Positions 50,589 through 59,488 are shown, counted from the stretch's first letter. The stretch is 64,000 nt of DNA from Lachnospiraceae bacterium Marseille-Q4251 (GCA_018223435.1 JAGTTO010000001.1:1922001-1986000), one strand, 5' to 3'. Notes: a model not told the origin generated them from the sequence alone. Translations and numbers: made by a program.

Positions 50589-50767
50589 ATAAAAATACCG
50601 CTTCTCGGACTTATAAAAGAACAGAGAGCGGCTGCCCAAACTAATACGCATTCTGCAAATCTAGCTTCGTCTTTCCTAAACTTTGCATTAAATGTGGCAA
50701 CCGGCTGTCATAGTCTCACGACCTTAGACCCTTGGCTTTGCGTCCCTGCTTTTCAACAGGTTTGCCC
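50589..50767 (-). promoter_or_regulatory. Cyclic-di-GMP-I (GEMM) riboswitch with terminator
   Basis: Aptamer on the minus strand at 50767-50696: GGGCAAACC, GAAA tetraloop arm, GGGACGCAAAGCCA, GGGTCTA, then TATGACAGCCGGTTGCC. These are the conserved elements of the class I aptamer. Downstream, CCGCTCTC ... GAGAAGCGG with TATTTTTATT tail (50631-50589) forms a terminator ahead of the protease gene. This suggests transcription-level control, probably OFF at high c-di-GMP as for zmp1. Confidence 0.93.
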
Positions 50768-50789
50768 TTGTTTTTTATAATTCATATTA

Positions 50790-50819
50790 AGTATATACAT
50801 CTTCCCCCAGGTTTGTCAA
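50790..50819 (-). promoter_or_regulatory. Promoter of the riboswitch-protease transcript
   Basis: Minus strand TTGACA (50819-50814), 18-base spacer, TATACT (50795-50790). Confidence 0.8.
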
Positions 50820-50861
50820 TCCCATTTCCTGACATTTTTCCTTTTTCTTTTCCCTGGAATC

Positions 50862-50870
50862 TGCTATACT
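50862..50870 (+). promoter_or_regulatory. Extended -10 of the lipoprotein/pilus-like operon
   Basis: TGCTATACT, an extended -10 element; the -35 region is T-rich and weak. It stands 70 bases before the lipoprotein start and diverges from the riboswitch promoter. Confidence 0.5.
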
Positions 50871-50940
50871 GGTGCCAAAGGGCAAAAGTTCAAAAAGTCT
50901 TTGTGCTTGGGCCCCGCCAAACATGAGAAGGAGCATTTTT

Positions 50941-51867
50941 ATGAACCACCGGCAATTTTTCCGTTCTCCGGTTCCTTTCCTTTTTCTTATACTCGTTCTG
51001 ACCCTCTCCGGCTGTTCCAAAAAAGGAAGCAGCGAAGCTTCTTCCTCCTTTACGCCGGGTGAAACCCACGTTCTGGTTCCCCAGGCCGACGGCAGCAATA
51101 CCATCGGCGGCGACCCCCTGCTTCTGGATCTTTCTCACACGGATCAGGGATATTTCATTGGAACCATGTCAGGAGACGGCGGAAAAATCAATATCCAGCT
51201 CATTGGGCCGGACAACGTGACCTATAAGTATTTCATCGAAGAGGCAGACAGCCCCACAGTCTTTCCTTTCACCGCTGGCAGCGGAAGCTACACCCTTATG
51301 GCCTTCCAGAATATTTCAGAAGATCAGTATGCCTCCCTTTTCAGCCAGGTGATCGACGTGGAACTGACAAATGATTTTCTTCCTTTTCTTTATCCCAATC
51401 AGTATGTAAATTTCAGTCAGGACAGCAAGGCCGTTTCTCTGGCCGCTCAGCTGACTTCCGGTCTTACTTCCGATGTGGAGGCCCTCACTGCTATCTACGA
51501 ATATGTCACAGCCAATATCACCTATGACAATGAGAAGGCAGCCACCGTTTCCGGAAATTATCTGCCCGATATCGACGAGACCCTTTCCACAAAAAAAGGA
51601 ATCTGCTTTGACTATGCCTCTCTGACGGCCGCCATGCTGCGTTCCATCGGCATCCCGGCAAAACTGGCCATCGGCTACAGCGCCTCTGTCCGCCATGCCT
51701 GGATCGACGTTTACATCCAGTCCGTCGGCTGGGTGGAACGGGCCGTGGAGTTCAACGGGGATGAATGGAAACTGATGGACCCCACTTTTGCAGCCACTGG
51801 TACCGATGAAAGTATTCAGGAATATATCGGAGACGGAGACAACTACATCACAGAGTATATTCGATAA
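50941..51867 (+). CDS. Transglutaminase-like lipoprotein
   Basis: 308-aa predicted lipoprotein: signal peptide with lipobox TLSGC (Cys near residue 24). A beta-rich middle domain is followed by a transglutaminase-like cysteine-protease domain (about 190-300) with catalytic Cys in KGICFDYASLTAAML, His in VRHAWIDVY and Asp in WKLMDPTFAAT. Located outside the membrane. Such domains cleave or cross-link proteins. Ribosome site GAAGGAG. It lies 29 bp before the PilC-like gene and is likely the first gene of the pilus-like operon. Confidence 0.9.
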   Translation: MNHRQFFRSPVPFLFLILVLTLSGCSKKGSSEASSSFTPGETHVLVPQADGSNTIGGDPLLLDLSHTDQGYFIGTMSGDGGKINIQLIGPDNVTYKYFIEEADSPTVFPFTAGSGSYTLMAFQNISEDQYASLFSQVIDVELTNDFLPFLYPNQYVNFSQDSKAVSLAAQLTSGLTSDVEALTAIYEYVTANITYDNEKAATVSGNYLPDIDETLSTKKGICFDYASLTAAMLRSIGIPAKLAIGYSASVRHAWIDVYIQSVGWVERAVEFNGDEWKLMDPTFAATGTDESIQEYIGDGDNYITEYIR

Positions 51868-51896
51868 ACACGCATATTGTTGTGAGGTATTATAAT

Positions 51897-52940
51897 ATGA
51901 AAGAAAAGAAAATGACCAACCCGGAGCTGATCTATCTTTGCCGTCAGCTCTCCATGCTTTTAAAGGCAGGAATCTCCCTTCTGGAAGGCATTTCTATCCT
52001 GCGGGATGATGCCGACACGAAAGACGGGCAAAAAATTCTGTCCGTCATTTACGACGAACTGCTGGAAACCGGAGATATTCAATCTGCACTGGAAAAAACC
52101 GAAGTTTTTCCTTCCTATTTTGTTCACATGGTAAAAATGGGCGAGCTCTCCGGAAATCTGGATGACACCTTCGCTTCCCTGGCCGCCCATTATGAGCGGG
52201 AAGAGGCCCTGACCGGCAGCATCCGGGACGCTCTGACTTATCCTCTGATCATGCTGGGCATGCTCTCTGCGGTCCTCCTTGTGCTGATCGTAAAAGTCAT
52301 GCCGGTTTTTGACCAGGTCTTTCAGGAGCTCGGAGTGGAAATGAGCGGAGCCGCAGCGGGCGTTCTTCACCTTGGAAACGGACTTCGGCGGTATGCCCTT
52401 GTCTTTCTGATTCTCTTCCTTCTTCTGGCTGTCGGTCTTCTCTATCTGACCCGCACCACAAAAGGACGCATACAGCTTCGGACGATCGCCCGGAAATTTC
52501 CGCTTTCCCGCCGCCTGATGTATGATACCTCCTGTGCCCGCTTTGCTTCCGGAATGTCCGTAGCGTTGAAAAGCGGCCTGGACACGGAGGAAGGCTTTGA
52601 CCTCGTGACCCAGCTCGTGGATGATCCCGATTTTTGCCAGAAGATTGCTTCTGCCCGGGAAGCCATTCAGAATGGAGAGGATTTTTCCGACGCTCTGAAC
52701 AAAGCGGGCATTTTCTCTGGCATAGATGCCCGGATGGTATCTGTCGGTTTCCGGGCCGGAGCGGCAGACAGCGCTCTTTCCGATATTGCTTCCCGGTTAC
52801 AGACTGAGACGGACGAAAAGCTCCAGAGTCTGGCCGGACTTCTGGAACCCACGCTGGTGGCTGTCCTTTCTGTCTTGGTGGGACTGATCCTGCTCTCCGT
52901 CATGCTTCCGCTGGTAAATGTAATGTCAAACATCGGATAA
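51897..52940 (+). CDS. PilC/GspF-type inner-membrane platform protein
   Basis: 347 aa with two T2SSF domains. The first has LCRQLSMLLKAGISLLEGIS and SGNLDDTFASLAAHYEREEA; the second has FASGMSVALKSGLDTEEGFD and the family GFRAGAADSALSDIASRLQ. Three membrane helices fall at about 155-180, 205-225 and 320-342. It anchors the assembly ATPase in type IV pili and type II secretion. Start ATG 51897 with GAGG upstream. Only platform protein in the operon. Confidence 0.93.
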   Translation: MKEKKMTNPELIYLCRQLSMLLKAGISLLEGISILRDDADTKDGQKILSVIYDELLETGDIQSALEKTEVFPSYFVHMVKMGELSGNLDDTFASLAAHYEREEALTGSIRDALTYPLIMLGMLSAVLLVLIVKVMPVFDQVFQELGVEMSGAAAGVLHLGNGLRRYALVFLILFLLLAVGLLYLTRTTKGRIQLRTIARKFPLSRRLMYDTSCARFASGMSVALKSGLDTEEGFDLVTQLVDDPDFCQKIASAREAIQNGEDFSDALNKAGIFSGIDARMVSVGFRAGAADSALSDIASRLQTETDEKLQSLAGLLEPTLVAVLSVLVGLILLSVMLPLVNVMSNIG

Positions 52941-52968
52941 GGCCTGTCTGGGAAGGAAGGATACTGCT

Positions 52969-53298
52969 ATGAATCGATTTCAGAAAAAACGGGGATTTTC
53001 TCTAAGCCAGCTGACCCTGCCTGCTTCCATCTTAATTTTCCTGCTGATTTTTCTTCTGTTTTATAAGGGCGTGGGTTCAGTTTCTCAGACGGCTTCCGAA
53101 CAGCAGATGGAAAATCTTCAGCAGGCGATCCGGCGAAGCACCGTCCACTGTTATGCGGTGGAGGGAAGTTATCCGGAAAGTCTGGATTATCTCAAAGAAC
53201 ATTACGGGATCACCTACGACCCGGAAAAATATATTGTGGACTACGAAATCATCGGCTCCAATCTGATGCCCGATGTAAAAGTTTTTGCCCGGAAATAG
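52969..53298 (+). CDS. Pilin-like small protein
   Basis: 109 aa. The N-terminus KKRGFSLSQLTLPASILIFL resembles a class III pilin signal (basic leader, then G-F-S-L and a hydrophobic helix). The canonical glutamate five residues in is not present (Q/T instead) and a proline breaks the helix. The soluble part has a GSYPESLDYLKEHYGITYDP motif like pseudopilins. Lies 28 bp after the PilC gene. Probably a major or initiating pilin of the system. Confidence 0.75.
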   Translation: MNRFQKKRGFSLSQLTLPASILIFLLIFLLFYKGVGSVSQTASEQQMENLQQAIRRSTVHCYAVEGSYPESLDYLKEHYGITYDPEKYIVDYEIIGSNLMPDVKVFARK

Positions 53299-53312
53299 AA
53301 AGGAGACTTGTC

Positions 53313-53813
53313 ATGGATCTGAAAAATGCCCGGAAGCATTCCACAGACATACTTTTTGTCCTGCTGCTTTTCCTAGTATTTACCTCTTCCGCCCTGGCCG
53401 TCATTCTGCTTGGCGCGAAAGTCTATCAGAATACCGCTTCCCGGATGGAAAGCAATTATACGGTCCGGACGGCCCTTGCCTATGTGACGGAAAAAATCCG
53501 GCATGCCGATGAGAGCGGCGCCATTTCTCCCGGCGAACTGGACGGGCTTCCCGCCCTCATCCTTTCCCAGGAAATTGAGGGGACTTCCTACCGGACCTAT
53601 CTCTATTTTCAGGATGGAGCTTTAAAAGAACTTCTGACGGAAGCTTCCAGAGAAGTCACCCCGGAGCAGGGAACGGCCATCGTGTCTCTCGCTGGTTTTT
53701 CCATAGAAAAAACGGAGGACGGTTTTTATTCTGTCCGGGCAGAGGATGCGAATGGCGAGGTGCTTTCTGCCTATATCCGACCCAGAACGGAGGTGGCCAA
53801 TAGCAATGCATGA
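53313..53813 (+). CDS. Pilus-operon membrane protein (DUF4860-like)
   Basis: 166 aa. One N-terminal TM helix (about 13-35, ILFVLLLFLVFTSSALAVIL) followed by a soluble domain with RMESNYTVRTALAYVTEKIR, matching my memory of the DUF4860 family of clostridial pilin-like proteins. It overlaps the next gene by 8 bp. Probably a minor pilin; no pilin cleavage motif. Confidence 0.7.
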   Translation: MDLKNARKHSTDILFVLLLFLVFTSSALAVILLGAKVYQNTASRMESNYTVRTALAYVTEKIRHADESGAISPGELDGLPALILSQEIEGTSYRTYLYFQDGALKELLTEASREVTPEQGTAIVSLAGFSIEKTEDGFYSVRAEDANGEVLSAYIRPRTEVANSNA

Positions 53814-54303
53814 GAGAAAAAGCAGCTCCAGTCTGTTTCTGATGGAGCTTATCATTGTACTGTTTTTCTTCCTTCTGACTGCGGCGATCTGCATCCAGGT
53901 CTTTGCCCGAGCTCATTCCATCAGCCGCTCTTCCCTGGAACTCAGCCACGCCCAGAGTCTCTGTGCCAGCGCCGCGGAAGTTTTTTCCGGCACGGATGGA
54001 AGTGCAGAAGCCTTTCTTGAGAAATTTCCGGAGGGAATCACGACGGAATGGGGATTGGAACTGTTTTATGATGGAGATTTTCAAAGCTGCGGAGAAAATG
54101 AGGCCAGATATCGTATGATGATAGAGTGGAAAGAAGATGCGGCCGCCCATAAGAGCACTCCCACGGATTCCGGAACGGACAATCGGAGCGCGACTATCCG
54201 CTTTTTATCCGGAGCGGACAGTTCAACGGAAGATGCAGAGATCTACTCTCTCACGGTCTGCCGCCATATCCCGCTGACAGCCGAAAAGGAGGGAAATTCA
54301 TGA
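53806..54303 (+). CDS. Pilus-operon membrane protein
   Basis: 165 aa. N-terminal TM helix (about 10-32, LFLMELIIVLFFFLLTAAIC) with a pilin-like MELIIVLFFF start that includes a glutamate near the helix start. Soluble part unassigned (SLCASAAEVFSGTDGSAEAF). Start ATG 53806 with GGAGG 12 bases upstream; overlaps both neighbours. Likely a minor pilin. Confidence 0.7.
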   Translation: MHERKSSSSLFLMELIIVLFFFLLTAAICIQVFARAHSISRSSLELSHAQSLCASAAEVFSGTDGSAEAFLEKFPEGITTEWGLELFYDGDFQSCGENEARYRMMIEWKEDAAAHKSTPTDSGTDNRSATIRFLSGADSSTEDAEIYSLTVCRHIPLTAEKEGNS

Positions 54304-54848
54304 AAAAAAAGACTTCCCGGCCTCTTCTGACTGCCGGAACTTCCACCCTGCTTCTGATTTTCCTCTCCCTCTGTCTTCTCACCTTTGCGGTGCTTTCTCT
54401 TCTCAGCGCCCGGGCAGACCGAAACTTAAGCCGGAAGACTGCCGACCGGACCACGGCTTATTATGAGGCCTGCAACCAGGCAGAGAATCGAATTGGGGAA
54501 ATTGATGGAATTTTAGAAAAAATATGGAAAAATACAGAGGGAGAAGAAATGTATTTTCAGGAAATTGAGATACATTTTGAAGATGCAGAAAATTCTGAGA
54601 GTGAAACCGGTAATTCGATATATTCCTGGGATTCTGCTTCCCGCACACTTTCGTTTTCCGTACCGCTGACAGATACCCAGGTACTGGCTGTCAGTCTTAC
54701 CCTCCGCTATCCCGAGGCAGGCGGCACTTTTTACACCGTCACCACCTGGAAAACCGTGAACACCGCAGACTGGACGCCGGACACCCGCCAGAACGTCTAT
54801 GTACAGACAGAAACCGCAGAGAAAGGAACTGATAAAACCTATGAGTGA
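54300..54848 (+). CDS. Pilus-operon membrane protein
   Basis: 182 aa. N-terminal TM helix (about 10-37, LTAGTSTLLLIFLSLCLLTF AVLSLL in part) and a soluble domain with ADRTTAYYEACNQAENRIGE and beta-rich end (ASRTLSFSVPLTDTQVLAVS). Overlaps the previous stop (ATGA) and the PilT start by 8 bp. Resembles PilX/GspK-type minor pilins in layout only. Confidence 0.68.
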   Translation: MKKKTSRPLLTAGTSTLLLIFLSLCLLTFAVLSLLSARADRNLSRKTADRTTAYYEACNQAENRIGEIDGILEKIWKNTEGEEMYFQEIEIHFEDAENSESETGNSIYSWDSASRTLSFSVPLTDTQVLAVSLTLRYPEAGGTFYTVTTWKTVNTADWTPDTRQNVYVQTETAEKGTDKTYE

Positions 54849-55908
54849 AACAACCATAAATGCCGCGGAGATTCTTCATGATGCCACCGCCGTCGGGGCT
54901 TCCGACATCTTTATTGTCGCCGGTCTTCCCCTTTCTTACCGGGTCAACGGCGTTCTTTTTCATAAGGGGGAACGGCTGATGCCCGACAGCACGGAGGCTT
55001 TCATCCGGCAGATCTACGACCTCACCCGCTCCCACACCATCGACACCTTCCTGAAAAACGGCGACGATGATTTTTCTTTTTCCATTCCCGGTCTTTCCCG
55101 TTTCCGGGTGAGTACCTATAAGCAGCGTGGCTCTCTGGCCGCCGTCATCCGCGTCATCACCTTTGAGCTTCCAAATCCCACCCAGCTTGGGATTCCCAAT
55201 GCCGTCATGGCCCTTTCCGAATACACCAAAGGCATGGTTCTCGTCACCGGCCCGGCCGGGAGCGGAAAATCCACGACGCTGGCCTGCCTGGTAGAACGGA
55301 TCAACACCACCAAGCAGGACCACATCATCACTCTGGAGGACCCCCTCGAATACCTGCACCGCCATAAGGAAAGCATCGTGAGTCAGCGTGAGATTTCCAC
55401 CGATACGGAAAATTATCTGGTGGCTTTAAGAGCTGCCCTTCGTCAGAGTCCAGATGTGATTCTCCTCGGAGAAATGCGTGATTTCGAGACAATCCAGACC
55501 GCCATGACTGCGGCGGAAACCGGCCATCTGGTGCTGTCGAGTCTGCATACCATCGGCGCGGCAAACACTATCAGCCGTATCATTGACGTTTTTGATGCCT
55601 CCCAGCAGCGCCAGATCGCGGTGCAGCTGTCCATGGTACTGAAGGCCGTCGTCTCCCAGCAGCTGGTTCCCGCCAAAAACGGCACGCTGGTTCCGGCTTT
55701 TGAGATTATGGTCATGACCCCGGCCATCAGCAATATGATCCGTGACAACAAGGTGCATCAGATCGATGGCATCATCTACACCTCCGCCAAGGAGGACATG
55801 ATCTCCATGGACAACAGCCTTCTGAATCTTTACCGGAAGGGCATCATCACCCAGGAAACCGTCATTCAGTATTGCACGAACCCTGAGATGGCGAGGAAAA
55901 AATTATAA
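54841..55908 (+). CDS. pilT: PilT-type secretion/retraction ATPase
   Basis: 355-aa hexameric ATPase of the PilT/VirB11 family. Walker A GPAGSGKS (137-144), Asp box ITLEDPLE (163-170), Walker B VILLGEMRD (206-214), His box AAETGHLVLSSLHT (224-237), and a C-terminal TPAISNMIRD in place of the AIRNLIRE motif. These features fit PilT rather than PilB (no long N-terminal domain). It is the only ATPase in the operon. Start ATG 54841 after AAAGGA. Its stop abuts the stop of the convergent beta-CASP gene with no space. Confidence 0.93.
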   Translation: MSETTINAAEILHDATAVGASDIFIVAGLPLSYRVNGVLFHKGERLMPDSTEAFIRQIYDLTRSHTIDTFLKNGDDDFSFSIPGLSRFRVSTYKQRGSLAAVIRVITFELPNPTQLGIPNAVMALSEYTKGMVLVTGPAGSGKSTTLACLVERINTTKQDHIITLEDPLEYLHRHKESIVSQREISTDTENYLVALRAALRQSPDVILLGEMRDFETIQTAMTAAETGHLVLSSLHTIGAANTISRIIDVFDASQQRQIAVQLSMVLKAVVSQQLVPAKNGTLVPAFEIMVMTPAISNMIRDNKVHQIDGIIYTSAKEDMISMDNSLLNLYRKGIITQETVIQYCTNPEMARKKL

Positions 55909-57528
55909 TTATCTGTCCCATTTATCGCAAAGGGAATTGATCTGGCTGGTAAATCTGGCCAGATCTTTGTTTGCGCCGCCCTCGTTGTGGCGGATCACCG
56001 TCAGCAGACGCTGGCCGGCCGCCAGAAGTCTGGCAAAGGGCGTATTGGCTTTAAGGCCCTGAATTGCATCCTGAGCTCTGGTTTCGGGTTTCTTAATCCG
56101 AACCGGAGCTTCTTCTTTTTCCCAGCAGCCGTTTTTCAGATCAAAAACCGAACCGCTGTAGGGCGCCTGGGCATCCAGTCCAAAGGTTTCATGAATCAGC
56201 TTTGCAAAGCCGTCGATAACCGAATCGTCTCCATGGACCACAAACACTTTTTCCGGCTTTTTCTCAAAAGCGCCCAGCCATTCCAGAAGGCCTTCCCTGT
56301 CCGCATGGCCGCTGATGCCGTTCAGTTTACAGATCTCCGCTCTCACCTCGATCTCCTCACCAAAAAGCTTCACCTTATCCGCGCCTTCGATGATGGACCT
56401 TCCCAGCGTTCCCACTGCCTGATAACCCACGAAGAGAACCGTACTCTCGGGCCTCCAGAGGTTGTGTTTCAGATGGTGCTTGATTCTGCCTGCCTCGCAC
56501 ATGCCGCTGGCGGAAAGAATCACTTTCGGATTCGGATCAAAGTTGATATTTTTGGAATCATCGCTGGTGACAGAGGTCCGAAGGCCGTCAAAACCAATGG
56601 GGTTGATGCCTTTTTTCACCAGCTCCATGGCCTCTTCATCGTAATCGTCCCACATATGCTTCTGGAAGATCGTCGTCGCCTCCAGCGCCAACGGACTGTC
56701 CACAAAGACCTGGAAGCCGTCATGATTTTTCACCAGATGGTCCTCCTTGATCTTTCGGATGAAATACAACATCTCCTGGGTCCGGCCCACGGCAAAGGAA
56801 GGAATCACCAGATTGCCGCCCCGGTCAAAGGTCCGCTGCATGATAGCTGCCAGCTCTTTCACATAATCCGGCTTCGGGCCATGGCTCCGGTCGCCATAGG
56901 TGGATTCCATCACCACATAGTCCGCTTCTTTCAGATATTCCGGATCCCGGATTAAAGGCTGATGTTTATTTCCGATATCGCCGGAAAAAACGATCTTTTT
57001 CTCGACGCCTTCCTCCGTCACCCAGACCTCAATGGAGGCCGAGCCCAGAAGATGGCCCGCGTCCACAAAACGAATCCGCACATTTTCGTTTACATGATAC
57101 TCTTTTCCATAAGGCAGACCCACCAGACACTGGATAGCCCCTTCGGCATCATTCATGTCATATAAGGGAAGAACTTCCGCTTTTCCGGCTCTCCGGCCTT
57201 TCCGGTTCCGCCACTCCGCCTCAAACATCTGAATGTGGGCGCTGTCACGAAGCATGATCTGACAGAGATCCCTTGTGGCCTCTGTGGTAAAAATCTGTCC
57301 CCGGAACCCTCTCTGATAAAGAAGCGGCAGATTGCCTGAGTGATCAATGTGCGCGTGAGTCAGAAGCACTGCCTCGATCTCGCTGGCCGCCACCGGAATC
57401 TCCTGATTTTCAAATTCATCCGGTCCCTGCTCCATACCGCAGTCAATCAGAAGCTTGTGCTCCCCCACTTCCAGATAAAAACAGCTGCCTGTCACCTCAT
57501 GTGTTGCTCCCAGAAAAGTAAGTCTCAT
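55909..57528 (-). CDS. Beta-CASP metallo-beta-lactamase RNA/DNA hydrolase
   Basis: 539-aa nuclease of the Ysh1/CPSF-73-like group. Metal ligands: LTHAHIDHSG (HxHxDH), DAGHLLGSA, FSGDIG, and the beta-CASP motifs VIPSFAVGRTQEML, SASGMCEAGRIKHHL and SGHADREGL. Length is normal. Likely processes RNA in the cytoplasm. Start ATG 57528 after GGGAGG. It converges tail-to-tail on pilT with no intergenic base. Confidence 0.93.
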   Translation of the reverse strand: MRLTFLGATHEVTGSCFYLEVGEHKLLIDCGMEQGPDEFENQEIPVAASEIEAVLLTHAHIDHSGNLPLLYQRGFRGQIFTTEATRDLCQIMLRDSAHIQMFEAEWRNRKGRRAGKAEVLPLYDMNDAEGAIQCLVGLPYGKEYHVNENVRIRFVDAGHLLGSASIEVWVTEEGVEKKIVFSGDIGNKHQPLIRDPEYLKEADYVVMESTYGDRSHGPKPDYVKELAAIMQRTFDRGGNLVIPSFAVGRTQEMLYFIRKIKEDHLVKNHDGFQVFVDSPLALEATTIFQKHMWDDYDEEAMELVKKGINPIGFDGLRTSVTSDDSKNINFDPNPKVILSASGMCEAGRIKHHLKHNLWRPESTVLFVGYQAVGTLGRSIIEGADKVKLFGEEIEVRAEICKLNGISGHADREGLLEWLGAFEKKPEKVFVVHGDDSVIDGFAKLIHETFGLDAQAPYSGSVFDLKNGCWEKEEAPVRIKKPETRAQDAIQGLKANTPFARLLAAGQRLLTVIRHNEGGANKDLARFTSQINSLCDKWDR

Positions 57529-57626
57529 AGAATGCACCTCCCGTCTATCTGATCCGGGACCAGTTTCTGATTTCTGCAAGGTCCCGAAATATCATCAAGT
57601 TCACAGAATATACTTTTTATACTTCT

Positions 57627-57632
57627 ATTATA
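57627..57632 (-). promoter_or_regulatory. Candidate -10 of the beta-CASP gene
   Basis: Minus strand TATAAT about 95 bases before the start, with TGAACA 18 bases further upstream. Confidence 0.5.
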
Positions 57633-57700
57633 CCTGTTTTTTATGAGTTTTGTTCATTAAATTCAGGTTTTAGAAGGACTTTTTGTGCGAAAAAAGTGTA

Positions 57701-57738
57701 AAAAAGAGCGCCGCCAGACCTCCAGCGGCACCCTCTCA
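57701..57738 (-). terminator. Terminator of the Cys-rich protein gene
   Basis: Minus strand GTGCCGCTGG ... CTGGCGGCGC followed by TCTTTTTT, just beyond the stop at 57749. Confidence 0.85.
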
Positions 57739-57748
57739 GAGACTTCTC

Positions 57749-58684
57749 TTATAATTCTGATTTGTTTTTCAAAAAACCGGAGATACATACGCCAGCTTCC
57801 TGACTCGTCAGAAATGGAATCCGGCGGGGTCCTCCTCTTAAAATCGTTTTCAGCATCCCGTCGTTTCCTTCTATATTCCCGGGCAAGATGTAAAACTGGT
57901 CAAACCGTCTGTTTTTCTCCCCGAGATCTGTAATGAAAGAATCGGAAACCTTCTCACTGCAACCGCTCTCGTTCATCGAAATAACCCGAAGGTCCGCAAG
58001 ATAGGGCTTCAAATCTTCTCTCAGTTCTTTCTCTTTTGTTTTGATATCCGCATTTCCCAGCAGCAGTGTTCCTAATACATAACTGCCGTCATATTTTCCA
58101 TTATGCCCTTTGCACAGGATAAAATCATTATACAGGCAGCATCTCATTCCGCAGGTGTGGTCTTCCTGACAGACACAAGCGCTACATGGCAGCTCCGCCC
58201 CCGCGGGTTTTACCGCCATCAGACAGTCCATTCCTTTCTTGGAGGTCTCACAAGGTCCATGATACAAAACCAGATTTCCTTTTGGACCGTGATCCAGGCA
58301 TTTCACCCAGACGTTCCAGCCCTTCTCCTGAAGCACAACTGTTTCCCCGGCTTTCAGTATCTGTACCTTTTCTGCTTTGGAAAGCTCCGGCAGATTTTCC
58401 GCCGTGTCTCCGTAAGGAATGAGCACCCGCTCCACTTTATTGGTCTTCAGAAGTTTCCCAACCTTCTTCAGATCTTCCGGATGCAGGTTTTCCAGGAGCA
58501 GCATCGTGATGACTGCTTTTTCCAGTCTGAAAAGTTCTCCCGCATGAGCCTCTTCCTCAAGCGGTCTTCCATCGGAACATAAGCTACAGAGACAAAATTC
58601 CCCTTTTTCTCCGCTGGCACTTACTGTATGCACGACTCCCCTTGCCGTGTTCTGAAATAAATGGCGAAAATATAATGCGTTCAT
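57749..58684 (-). CDS. Unrecognised Cys-rich cytoplasmic protein
   Basis: 311 aa, no signal peptide or membrane helix. Start taken at ATG 58684 (MNALYFRHLF) after GGGAAGAG; the frame is open 21 codons further. Striking is a cysteine cluster at about 187-205: PCSACVCQEDHTCGMRCCLYNDFILC. The order of elements (VVHTVSASGEKGE, GLxH-free core, LLLGNADIKTKEKELREDLK, and a late ISMNESGCSEK) recalls the degenerate metallo-beta-lactamase folds of ComEC-like tails, but no metal motif is present. I cannot assign a function. Own terminator; unlinked to neighbours. Confidence 0.75.
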   Translation of the reverse strand: MNALYFRHLFQNTARGVVHTVSASGEKGEFCLCSLCSDGRPLEEEAHAGELFRLEKAVITMLLLENLHPEDLKKVGKLLKTNKVERVLIPYGDTAENLPELSKAEKVQILKAGETVVLQEKGWNVWVKCLDHGPKGNLVLYHGPCETSKKGMDCLMAVKPAGAELPCSACVCQEDHTCGMRCCLYNDFILCKGHNGKYDGSYVLGTLLLGNADIKTKEKELREDLKPYLADLRVISMNESGCSEKVSDSFITDLGEKNRRFDQFYILPGNIEGNDGMLKTILRGGPRRIPFLTSQEAGVCISGFLKNKSEL

Positions 58685-58891
58685 ACTCTTTCTCTTCCCT
58701 TTTTTTGCAACGCCCCCCAGAAATGGAAGGCGTTTTTCCCTTTTCATTGTTTTCTGGTTACTGGTTATTGATTATTGCTTATTCTTTTTTCTCTTTCCAC
58801 CACAAAAGGTAATGTAAAATTTCATGCGGTTATTTTTTCAGTTGTGGAGGATAAACTTTTTTATTTCCGTTACACCTAAATAAATATGTAA

Positions 58892-59407
58892 TTAGCCGAT
58901 GTAGATGGCGCTGGTGCAGGTGGTGCAGGATTCTACGGTACTGCCTTTCTTGGCAATATGTGTTCCCTTTACACGATAATAGTATCCTTTCGTAACCATA
59001 TAGCTAATATCTGCACTTACTTTATATGTATTATAAGAAACATTAGAATGTGTTCTTATTGTACTCCAACCGCCATTTGTAAGTCTTTCTAAGTAAAGAT
59101 ATACTTGCACTTTATCACTCGTTCGATAGCAATTGGTATATCCTGACACATAAACTATACCGCCACCTTTATCTGTAATTCCTGATATACCATTGGAAAG
59201 ATACGTTCCAAAAGGTGCTATTCCTCCTCCTAAAGGATTCTGTATAACAAGTGGTTGTTCATCAAAAGCGCTTTCATCACTTGTTAGTAAAGAGCCATCT
59301 ATTACTTGTCCATCTAACGGTCCTGCTGCTTTGCCATCCATAGACAAATATCCTGAAAAAAGGACCATTCCTAAAATTATAAAAAGGACGTTTTTAATTC
59401 TTTTCAT
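58892..59407 (-). CDS. Small secreted protein (DUF6147-like)
   Basis: 171 aa. Signal peptide MKRIKNVLFIILGMVLFSGY, cleavage near GKA|AGPLD. The secreted part has GITDKGGGIVYVSGYTNCYR and VQVYLYLERLTNGGWSTIRT, ending KGYYYRVKGTHIAKKGSTVE and SCTTC. The pattern matches my memory of DUF6147 proteins of gut Firmicutes. The gene is clearly AT-richer than its flanks. It lies 81 bp behind the DUF4367-like gene on the same strand and may share its transcript. Confidence 0.72.
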   Translation of the reverse strand: MKRIKNVLFIILGMVLFSGYLSMDGKAAGPLDGQVIDGSLLTSDESAFDEQPLVIQNPLGGGIAPFGTYLSNGISGITDKGGGIVYVSGYTNCYRTSDKVQVYLYLERLTNGGWSTIRTHSNVSYNTYKVSADISYMVTKGYYYRVKGTHIAKKGSTVESCTTCTSAIYIG

Positions 59408-59488
59408 TTTTCCTCCTTTTTGAAATTTTACATTACATAAACTAAAACGTACTTTTCATAATTTTATAACGCGTTTTTTTAATTTTTT

